From NCBI RefSeq assembly GCF_914484835.1, contig NZ_CAJZAR010000031.1:140272-204271 (forward strand): a DNA stretch of 64,000 bases. Direction: 5' to 3'. The first letter of the stretch is position 1. Each line of letters opens with the position of its first letter. The notes under the pieces are model-generated. The model saw only the letters and a program-made list of their open reading frames with translations, was not told the DNA's origin and did not search any database. The position numbers were made by a program, and so were the translations under genes. Below are positions 57,920 to 64,000 of the stretch, in pieces. Source of the DNA: Paraburkholderia tropica (GTDB taxonomy: Bacteria; Pseudomonadota; Gammaproteobacteria; Burkholderiales; Burkholderiaceae).

Positions 57920-59476
57920 TCAGTCGATCTGCTTTTGCCACATGGCGAATACCGCGCCGACGAGGGCCGCGCCCATCAGATAGTAGAAGCCGTCGAGCGA
58001 AGTCAGAAAGCTCGCCTGCTGCGCCACCATCCGGCTCACCTGCGCGAGCGCGAGGCTATGCGCTTCGCCCGGCGGGCGGCCGAGCGCCTCGAAGGTATGT
58101 GTCAGCTTCGCGAGCGTGTCCTGAAAGATCGGGTTGAGCGGATTTACGAATTCCACGAGCCGCGTCTGGTGCAGCGCCAGCCGATGCTGCTCGACGATGA
58201 TGACCGTGGCCGTCGCGAACGATATCGTCAACTGACGGACGATGTTTTTCAAGCGGTAACCGTGGGTGAATTCGTCGATGTCGAAGATGCGGAAGGTGAG
58301 ATTCGCCACCGGCAGGACGATAAAAAGCAGCAGCAGGCCGCGCAGCAGCAGCGGCGGAATCAGCCACGACTGGCTGACGTCGGGCGTCATCTTCGTCATC
58401 CAGAACGCCACGAAAAACGTCAGCAGGAAGCCCGGCACGATGATCCATTTCTTGTGCGTGACGAACTTCGCATAGCGGAAGTAAAGAAACAGCGCGGTGG
58501 CGGAAATCAGCGAGGTGATGCCGGTCAGTCGCCCCGCGTTCTCGACCGGATAGTTCAGGCCGCTTTCGAGAAAGCGCGAGACCAGATAGCTGAGCACCGT
58601 GCTCATGTAGTAGTAGAACATGTATAGCAGCAGCCCGACCTGGAACGGCCGCTCGCGCAGCGCGTGCAGCCGCACGAGCGGCTTCGGATGGTGCCACTGG
58701 TGCCAGACGAACCACGCGAGCGAGCCGATGCCCGCGAGCGTCAGCAGCGGAATTTCGGGCGACGTCGTGAAGAGTTCGAAGCGCACCTGCTGCATGGCGA
58801 TCTGCAGCGCGCCCTGCGCGAACGCGAAGATGATGTACGGCCAGAAGTGCGACTCGCCGCGCTCCTCGGGCAGCAGATGGCCGGAATTGGGCAGCGCGAG
58901 CAGGGCCAGCACGGCGTAGAGCACGCCCGCCGGCGCGGAAAACGCGAACAGCGCGCGCCAGCCGAAATACGACACCAGATAGCCGCCGACGAGCGGCGCA
59001 AGCGCGCTGGAGAGCACGATCAGGATCAGGAATGCGCGCGTCGCGACGGGGCGCTGCTGCGGCGTGAAGCTGATCTGGATGAGGATGCGGCAGGTGCCCA
59101 TCATCGGGCCGATGAAGTAGCCCTGGAAGCCGCGCGCGAAGGCCAGTTCGATCGACGATTCGCAGAGCGCCGCCGCGACCGAGCCCGCGGCATAGAGCAG
59201 CAGGCAGCCGCCCACGTAGCGACGGTAGCCCATGCGCTCGACCCACCATTGCTGCTGCAGGATGCCGAGCACCGCGCACACGGCATAACTGCTCGACGAC
59301 CAGACGAGTTCATCGGGCGAGGCGTTGATGCCGCCCGCGATATAGCTCGTGAAAAACGAAAAAATCGCGTTGTCGTAGTAGTCGAGTCCGGTCGCGATGG
59401 CGAGGACCCAGGGGAAGAAGTCGCCGCGCAGGCGCGCGGCGCTGAAGATCGGTTCGCGGGCGGAGGTGGCGCTCAT
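57920..59476 (-). CDS. MFS transporter, DHA2-like
   Basis: Encodes 518 residues with about 14 transmembrane helices. The N-terminal segment PWVLAIATGLDYYDNAIFSFFTSYIAGG and WVERMGYRRYVGG match the EmrB/QacA-type drug exporter layout. The motif between helices 2 and 3 is degenerate compared with classical exporters. Its start overlaps the merR stop by ATGA, so the regulator and transporter are translated together. Probably exports the compound sensed by the MerR protein; the compound is unknown. Confidence 0.88.
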   Translation of the reverse strand: MSATSAREPIFSAARLRGDFFPWVLAIATGLDYYDNAIFSFFTSYIAGGINASPDELVWSSSSYAVCAVLGILQQQWWVERMGYRRYVGGCLLLYAAGSVAAALCESSIELAFARGFQGYFIGPMMGTCRILIQISFTPQQRPVATRAFLILIVLSSALAPLVGGYLVSYFGWRALFAFSAPAGVLYAVLALLALPNSGHLLPEERGESHFWPYIIFAFAQGALQIAMQQVRFELFTTSPEIPLLTLAGIGSLAWFVWHQWHHPKPLVRLHALRERPFQVGLLLYMFYYYMSTVLSYLVSRFLESGLNYPVENAGRLTGITSLISATALFLYFRYAKFVTHKKWIIVPGFLLTFFVAFWMTKMTPDVSQSWLIPPLLLRGLLLLFIVLPVANLTFRIFDIDEFTHGYRLKNIVRQLTISFATATVIIVEQHRLALHQTRLVEFVNPLNPIFQDTLAKLTHTFEALGRPPGEAHSLALAQVSRMVAQQASFLTSLDGFYYLMGAALVGAVFAMWQKQID

Positions 59477-60147
59477 GCGCGTTCGCCTCCGTCTTCGTCG
59501 TCGGACTGTTTTTGCGTGCGCTTCTGGCCGCGCTTTTCCGCGCCTTTGCTGACACGCGCGTGGCCGGGTTTGTTCGCCGACTTGAGCGCGGCGGCGGGCG
59601 TTTTGGCGTGGGCGGGCGCAAGCAGCGCCGCGTTGCGTTCGGCGTCTTTGCGGCGGCGCGAGGCGGCGAGGCGTTCGTCGATCAGCGCTTCGGACGGCTC
59701 GCCCGCGAGGCGGCGCTTCAGGTAATCGAGATCGTCGGCGAGTTCGGCGCGCACGCTTTGCGCTTCCTTCAACTCGCGCCGCACGGCGCCGATGCGCGCG
59801 TCGAGCGTGTCGATCTGTTGCGCGAGCGCGTCGGCGATCTGTTGCAGCGATTCGTGCGAGTAGCGCCGCCGTCCGTCGCCGACCGACTCCAGCGGACGCT
59901 TGAGCATTTCGGTGATGCCGTGCAGCGAAAAGCCGAGCGCACGCAGGCGCAGAATGCGCGCGAATTGTTCGAGATCGTGTTCGTCGTAGAGGCGGTAGCG
60001 GCCTTCGCTACGCGTCGGGGTAACGAGGCCGCGTTCCTCGTAGTATTTGAGCGTGCGTGGCGTGACGTTCAGCCGCAAGGCGGCGTCGCGCACGGTGAGG
60101 AGCGGGTTGGCGTCCGGGGTAAGGTCCGGTTTGGCGTGTCTGGACAT
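59473..60147 (-). CDS. MerR family transcriptional regulator
   Basis: Encodes 224 residues. The N-terminal winged helix (LLTVRDAALRLNVTPRTLKYYEERGLVTPTRSEGRYRLYDEHDL, about 16-60) is followed by a long dimerisation coiled coil (about 95-150) and a basic, probably disordered C-terminal tail (about 165-224). No Cys cluster is seen, so an organic ligand is more likely than a metal. It leads the merR-MFS-mtfA operon and probably controls its own promoter through the dyad at 60201-60218. Confidence 0.9.
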   Translation of the reverse strand: MSRHAKPDLTPDANPLLTVRDAALRLNVTPRTLKYYEERGLVTPTRSEGRYRLYDEHDLEQFARILRLRALGFSLHGITEMLKRPLESVGDGRRRYSHESLQQIADALAQQIDTLDARIGAVRRELKEAQSVRAELADDLDYLKRRLAGEPSEALIDERLAASRRRKDAERNAALLAPAHAKTPAAALKSANKPGHARVSKGAEKRGQKRTQKQSDDEDGGERA

Positions 60148-60190
60148 CGGCGGCCGGCCGGGTAGACGGCGGCAGTAAAGATAGACCCGG

Positions 60191-60218
60191 ATTATAGTTC
60201 AACGTAAACGTTCACGTT
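60191..60218 (-). promoter_or_regulatory. MerR-type promoter and operator
   Basis: On the minus strand a TATAAT -10 (60196-60191) follows an 18-bp near-perfect dyad AACGTGAACGTTTACGTT (60218-60201). A 19-bp spacer to a weak CTGAAC -35 fits the long spacers of MerR-controlled promoters. Confidence 0.6.
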
Positions 60219-60287
60219 CAGGTTGTGGCCGGGTGCATCCGCAACGGTTTATTGCGTGAAATCAGTGGTGAAACGGGGCGAGAAATG

Positions 60288-60317
60288 AAAAACGCCCGCA
60301 TGGAGCGGGCGTTTTTT
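60288..60317. terminator. Intrinsic terminator downstream of rho
   Basis: AAAAACGCCCGC (60288-60299), ATGGA loop, then GCGGGCGTTTTTT. Reading on the minus strand it ends the rho transcript; it is near symmetrical. Confidence 0.9.
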
Positions 60318-60351
60318 GTCGTGCCTGAGGCAGCGAGCGGGGCGCGAGGCC

Positions 60352-61614
60352 TTAGCCGCCGCGGCGCATCATGTCGAAGAACTCGGAGTTGTTCTTCGTC
60401 TGGCGAATCTTGTCGAGCAGGAATTCCATTGCTTCGACTTCGTCCATGTCGTGGATGAACTTGCGCAGCACCCAGATCTTCTGGAGGATGTCCGGCTTGA
60501 TCAGCAGTTCTTCGCGACGCGTGCCCGACTTGTTCAGGTTGATCGACGGGTAGACGCGCTTTTCCGCGAGACGGCGCTCGAGGTGCACTTCCATGTTGCC
60601 CGTGCCCTTGAACTCTTCGTAGATCACGTCGTCCATGCGGCTGCCGGTTTCGATCAGCGCGGTGCCGATGATCGTGAGCGAACCGCCTTCTTCGATGTTA
60701 CGAGCCGCGCCGAAGAAGCGCTTCGGACGTTGCAGCGCATTGGCGTCCACACCGCCGGTCAGCACCTTGCCCGAAGCCGGCACGACCGTGTTGTAGGCGC
60801 GCGCGAGACGCGTGATGGAGTCGAGCAGAATCACGACGTCGTGCTTCATTTCGACGAGACGCTTGGCCTTTTCGATCACCATTTCGGCGACCTGCACGTG
60901 ACGCGCGGCCGGTTCGTCGAAGGTGGAGGCGATCACTTCGCCGGCCACCGAACGCTGCATTTCCGTCACTTCTTCAGGACGCTCGTCGATCAGCAGCACG
61001 AACAGGACCACGTCGGGGTGGTTCTGCTTGATGGCGTGCGCGATGTGCTGGAGCATCACGGTCTTACCGGACTTGGGCGAAGCGACCAGCAGGCCGCGCT
61101 GACCCTTGCCGATGGGCGCGATCATGTCGATGATGCGGCCCGTCACGTTCTCCTCACCGCGCATTTCGCGCTCGAGCAGCAGCACCTTGTTCGGGTGCAG
61201 CGGCGTGAGGTTCTCGAACATGATCTTGTGCTTCGAGGCTTCCGGCGGCTGGCCGTTGACCTTGTCCACCTTCACGAGCGCGAAATAGCGTTCGCCGTCC
61301 TTCGGCGTGCGCACTTCGCCTTCGATCGTGTCGCCGGTGTGCAGGTTGAAGCGGCGGATCTGCGACGGGCTGATATAGATATCGTCCGTGCTGGCGAGAT
61401 ACGAGGTTTCCGGCGAGCGCAGGAAGCCGAATCCGTCCGGCAGCACTTCGAGCGTGCCGTCACCGAAGATCGTTTCGCCCGTCTTGGCGCGCTTTTTGAG
61501 AATCGCGAACATCAGTTCCTGCTTGCGCAGGCGGTTCGCATTTTCGATCTCGAGGCCATTGGCCATCTCGATCAATTCGGACACGTGCAGAGACTTGAGC
61601 TCGGAAAGATGCAT
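60352..61614 (-). CDS. rho: Transcription termination factor Rho
   Basis: Encodes 420 residues. N-terminal RNA-binding domain ([65 protein letters not shown]), P-loop [11 protein letters not shown] (about 178-188), [16 protein letters not shown], and the Q/R-loop region [14 protein letters not shown] homohexameric RNA helicase that ends untranslated transcripts. ATG at 61614 chosen on family length. The leader is about 110 nt from a TAGAAT box. Located downstream of trxA in the same direction, as in E. coli. Confidence 0.97.
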   Translation of the reverse strand: MHLSELKSLHVSELIEMANGLEIENANRLRKQELMFAILKKRAKTGETIFGDGTLEVLPDGFGFLRSPETSYLASTDDIYISPSQIRRFNLHTGDTIEGEVRTPKDGERYFALVKVDKVNGQPPEASKHKIMFENLTPLHPNKVLLLEREMRGEENVTGRIIDMIAPIGKGQRGLLVASPKSGKTVMLQHIAHAIKQNHPDVVLFVLLIDERPEEVTEMQRSVAGEVIASTFDEPAARHVQVAEMVIEKAKRLVEMKHDVVILLDSITRLARAYNTVVPASGKVLTGGVDANALQRPKRFFGAARNIEEGGSLTIIGTALIETGSRMDDVIYEEFKGTGNMEVHLERRLAEKRVYPSINLNKSGTRREELLIKPDILQKIWVLRKFIHDMDEVEAMEFLLDKIRQTKNNSEFFDMMRRGG

Positions 61615-61730
61615 ACGGAGAACCCGTCGGGAAGGGAGCGACGAAAAGAAGTCAGGGGGAAAAGAACGAGCGGAACCGCTCAAGGACTTATATAAGGGCG
61701 CCGGATACGACGCTTTATGGATTCTAGCAT

Positions 61731-61736
61731 AGCACA
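61731..61736 (-). promoter_or_regulatory. Extended -10 element of rho
   Basis: On the minus strand TATGCTAGAAT gives an extended -10 (TGC-TAGAAT) about 117 nt upstream of the rho ATG. No good -35 is visible. Confidence 0.5.
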
Positions 61737-61790
61737 CGCCAGAAACCGTCAGTGAAGCCCAACGGTATGTTTCGGCATGTTTTTAGCGTG

Positions 61791-61812
61791 CATGTTGTCG
61801 GCTGACAACATG
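61791..61812. repeat. 22-bp perfect dyad between trxA and rho
   Basis: CATGTTGTC-GGCT-GACAACATG, with 9-bp arms. No T run follows, so it looks more like a repressor operator (TTGTC/GACAA type) than a terminator. Confidence 0.6.
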
Positions 61813-61892
61813 GCGCGATACAGACCTGGCGTGCTTTTCAGCTCCGCCGCGGCTGCCGTGAGGGCAGGGCGCGCGGCGGTGGCAGCGCCTTT

Positions 61893-62219
61893 TTACAGGT
61901 GGCTGTCCAGGAACGCGGTGAGCTGCGACTTCGAGAGTGCGCCGACCTTTTGCGCCGCGACGGCGCCGTTCTTGAAGAGGATCAGCGTGGGGATGCCGCG
62001 CACGCCGAACTTCACCGGCGTCGATTGATGCTCGTCGACGTTGATCTTCGCGACTTGCAGACGGTCGCTATAGTCCTTCGCGACTTCGTCGAGAATCGGC
62101 GCGATCATCTTGCAGGGGCCGCACCATTCGGCCCAGAAGTCCAGCAAGACGGGCTTATCGGATTTAACGACGTCCTGTTCGAACGATGCGTCGCTGATGT
62201 GCTTGATTTGTTCGCTCAT
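61893..62219 (-). CDS. trxA: Thioredoxin 1
   Basis: Encodes 108 residues with the [10 protein letters not shown] redox site (residues about 29-38), the cis-Pro segment [11 protein letters not shown] and the usual thioredoxin ends. Reduces protein disulfides and feeds Bcp and ribonucleotide reductase. ATG at 62219 with AAAGAGG 9 bases upstream. Located upstream of rho as in E. coli. Confidence 0.96.
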   Translation of the reverse strand: MSEQIKHISDASFEQDVVKSDKPVLLDFWAEWCGPCKMIAPILDEVAKDYSDRLQVAKINVDEHQSTPVKFGVRGIPTLILFKNGAVAAQKVGALSKSQLTAFLDSHL

Positions 62220-62735
62220 TGTATGAATACCTCTTTCGGATCGAGGCTGATTGAATTGCTCGCCACGATACACCAAAAACCAGAATATATCCGGCGATGC
62301 CCAAGCCTTGCCGGGCGGGACCGGATCGAGTCGCCAAGGCTGCCCTGACAACGATCGACGCCAGTGTAGCCTAAATCCCTATGCGTTGCCGACGGTGATA
62401 GTACGCAGGTCGGCAGCAGGGTTTCCTGCTTTTTCTCCAACATTTCGTGCGTTGCGTGCACGGTTTGCGTGCCGTGGAGCTTGCATGCACCTGTCGATTG
62501 TCCGCGTGCCGCGCAGCCTGACTGCGTGCTGCCGCACTGTCTTTCCACGATCCACCGACGTTGCGCACAATCTCGATATGGTGGCGCGGCGCGCGTTTGC
62601 AAGCACATTTGCAAGTGCATTTGCCAATGCGCGCGCATCCGTCAAACCCCGGTGGAGCGGGCGCTCAGCCGCGTCGCGCAAAGAGTTTTGCAGTGCGGCA
62701 TTCTCAATTCGGTGCAAGCGATGTTAGAATGCGAC
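62220..62735. other. Intergenic region upstream of trxA and ffs
   Basis: About 515 bases between divergent trxA and ffs. It holds the trxA promoter region on the left, a three-copy 12-bp repeat (62596-62631), and the ffs -10 box TAGAAT (62725-62730). Open frames here are Arg/Cys-rich and unconvincing. Confidence 0.45.
62596..62631. repeat. 12-bp tandem repeat, three degenerate copies
   Basis: TTTGCAAGCACA, TTTGCAAGTGCA and TTTGCCAATGCG in a row, about 100 bp upstream of ffs. Confidence 0.7.
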
Positions 62736-62835
62736 GTGACGGGCCTCCTCGCATGGTGGGGCGGTCAACCTGGTCAGGTCGGGAACGAAGCAGCCACAGC
62801 CGTTTTCCGCCAGTGCCGAGGGTCAGGCTCGTCAC
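62736..62835 (+). ncRNA. ffs: Signal recognition particle RNA (4.5S, small bacterial type)
   Basis: About 100 nt. The ends pair (GTGACGGGCCT with AGGCTCGTCAC), and the conserved apical domain is intact: GGTCAGGTCGGGAACGAAGC with the Ffh-binding loop, then AGCAGCCACAG and CCGCCAGTGCCGAGGGTC. A TAGAAT -10 lies 5-6 bases before the 5' end and a seven-T run (62842-62848) follows. Binds Ffh to target membrane proteins. Adjacent dnaX is a common bacterial neighbour. Confidence 0.93.
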
Positions 62836-62849
62836 CTTCGCTTTTTTTC

Positions 62850-63190
62850 TGGCGATTGTTCTTCTAGCGCATCGCGCGCGTCTGCTGCATCCATCCTCGG
62901 TCTCAGTCCCAGTTGTTGCGCAAGGTTCGCACCTCGTCGCTCAATTCCCCGTTTCTTCAAGATTTTTTCGCCGCAGGCTTTTCGCGTCGCGCTGTTGCGT
63001 GTCGGTGCGCGTGCCGTGTCGTTGCTCGTGCCATTTTGCGCACACGCCGGGCGTTTCGCGCGCGCTTTCGCATGCGTTCGCGCACGCCTTCACGCACGCG
63101 TCGCGGATCAGGTCCGGCGCGCCCGCATACAAGGCGTTCGGCGCTTTCCGATTCATCGGAGCGCGCAGGCGTTGCTGATACAATTTCCAG
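62850..63190. other. Intergenic region between ffs and dnaX
   Basis: About 340 bases with no gene recognised; rich in GCGCACG-like short repeats. The dnaX promoter lies at its end: an extended -10 TGATACAAT (63176-63184) only 6 bases before the ATG. Confidence 0.5.
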
Positions 63191-64000
63191 ATGACCTATC
63201 AAGTTCTCGCACGCAAGTGGCGACCGAAGGATTTCGCTTCGCTCGTCGGACAGGAGCACGTGGTGCGCGCGCTCACGCATGCGCTCGACGGCGGCCGTCT
63301 CCATCACGCGTACCTGTTCACGGGCACGCGCGGCGTGGGCAAGACGACGCTCTCGCGCATCTTCGCCAAGGCGCTCAATTGCGAGACCGGCGTGACGTCC
63401 AAGCCGTGCGGTGTGTGTCGCGCGTGCCGGGAAATCGACGAAGGGCGCTTTGTCGACTATGTGGAAATGGACGCGGCGAGTAATCGCGGCGTCGACGAAA
63501 TGGCCGCGCTGCTCGAGCGCGCGGTCTACGCGCCGGTCGATGCGCGCTTCAAGGTCTATATGATCGACGAAGTGCACATGCTCACGAACCACGCCTTCAA
63601 CGCGATGCTGAAGACGCTGGAGGAGCCGCCGCCGCACGTGAAGTTCATTCTCGCGACGACCGATCCGCAAAAGATTCCGGTCACCGTGCTCTCGCGCTGC
63701 CTGCAGTTCAATCTGAAGCAGATGCCTGCGGGCAATATCGTCGAGCATCTGACGCATATTCTTGGCGAGGAAAAGGTCGAGTTCGAGTCGCAGGCGCTGC
63801 GCCTGCTCGCGCGCGCCGCCGACGGCTCGATGCGCGACGCGCTCTCGCTGACCGACCAGGCAATCGCGTACTCGGCCAACCAGGTGACGGAAGAGGCCGT
63901 GCGCGGCATGCTCGGCGCGCTCGACCAGAGTTATCTGATTCGCCTGATCGACGCGCTGGTGACCGGCGACGGCCCCGGCGTGCTGGCGATCGCCGACGAA
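63191..64000 (+). CDS. dnaX: DNA polymerase III subunits gamma/tau, N-terminal part (truncated by window end)
   Basis: The first 270 residues are visible and the frame is open to the window end. MTYQVLARKWRPKDFASLVGQEHVVRAL, Walker A GTRGVGKTTLSRI (about 45-57), a zinc-binding Cys set (C64, then CGVCRAC), Walker B-type YMIDEVHMLT and the sensor segment ATTDPQKIPVTVLSRC are all typical of the clamp loader. ATG at 63191 with a -10 box 6 bases upstream and no Shine-Dalgarno, which suggests a leaderless mRNA. Confidence 0.96.
   Translation, partial: MTYQVLARKWRPKDFASLVGQEHVVRALTHALDGGRLHHAYLFTGTRGVGKTTLSRIFAKALNCETGVTSKPCGVCRACREIDEGRFVDYVEMDAASNRGVDEMAALLERAVYAPVDARFKVYMIDEVHMLTNHAFNAMLKTLEEPPPHVKFILATTDPQKIPVTVLSRCLQFNLKQMPAGNIVEHLTHILGEEKVEFESQALRLLARAADGSMRDALSLTDQAIAYSANQVTEEAVRGMLGALDQSYLIRLIDALVTGDGPGVLAIADE

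Noticed and set aside
62850..63190. Several short Arg/Cys-rich open frames between ffs and dnaX
   Set aside because: No ribosome binding sites and no resemblance to known proteins; composition reflects GCGCACG-like repeats.

Overview
The window is a GC-rich chromosomal segment of a betaproteobacterium in the Burkholderiaceae, most likely Burkholderia, Paraburkholderia or a close relative. The evidence is gene content and order: rpsF-priB-rpsR-rplI followed by dnaB, a split-arnA L-Ara4N cluster, alaA-hom-thrC, an acoXABC acetoin operon, trxA/rho, and ffs next to dnaX. Species cannot be fixed from sequence reading alone. I see no insertion sequences, prophage, CRISPR array, rRNA or tRNA. The one RNA gene I can support is the SRP RNA.

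Layout. 1-2.2 kb: 3' end of cysB, an L-asparaginase gene and a Kbp-like BON/LysM protein. 2.8-7.6 kb: glyoxylate operon gcl-hyi-glxR with a divergent LysR gene. 7.6-11.1 kb: an ECF sigma factor with a zinc-finger anti-sigma factor, divergent from a Tat-exported metallophosphoesterase and a CuA-type cupredoxin. The two arms share an almost identical promoter (GGGAAT-N15-CCGGTAA) facing in opposite directions, the strongest sign of a little-described regulated module here. 11.2-16.2 kb: ribosomal genes, dnaB, and a DUF47/Pit phosphate uptake pair. 16.2-21.3 kb: an SDR protein lacking the usual catalytic residues, an NlpC/P60 lipoprotein, a PIN-PhoH ATPase and a Bcp peroxiredoxin. 21.4-29.8 kb: lipid A L-Ara4N genes (arnT, an SMR-type membrane protein, arnB, arnC, separate arnA formyltransferase and dehydrogenase genes, arnD) and a Mth938-type gene. 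30.3-36.7 kb: alaA-hom-thrC, then moeA-moaD-moaE for molybdenum cofactor. 36.8-38.6 kb: a hipBA-type toxin-antitoxin pair behind an AT-rich operator array. 38.8-42.9 kb: truncated haemoglobin divergent from an NsrR-like regulator, then clpB with a heat-shock-type promoter. 43-44.2 kb: a YidB-like protein and a helix-hairpin-helix protein. 44.5-53 kb: acoR divergent from acoX-SDR-acoA-acoB-acoC-lipA, with a sigma-54 promoter and a cluster of GAGACG elements. 53.2-62.2 kb: MATE exporter and GT39-like membrane protein, L31 type B, a merR-MFS-mtfA operon, rho and trxA. 62.7-64 kb: ffs and the 5' part of dnaX, which runs off the window.

Functional links. The arn cluster builds and attaches L-Ara4N to lipid A (envelope charge, polymyxin resistance). 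The aco operon oxidises acetoin and carries its own lipoyl synthase, suiting the lipoylated AcoC. NsrR and the haemoglobin form a likely nitric oxide response pair. Several housekeeping genes (dnaB, dnaX and probably the asparaginase gene) have a -10 box so close to the start codon that their mRNAs should be almost leaderless.
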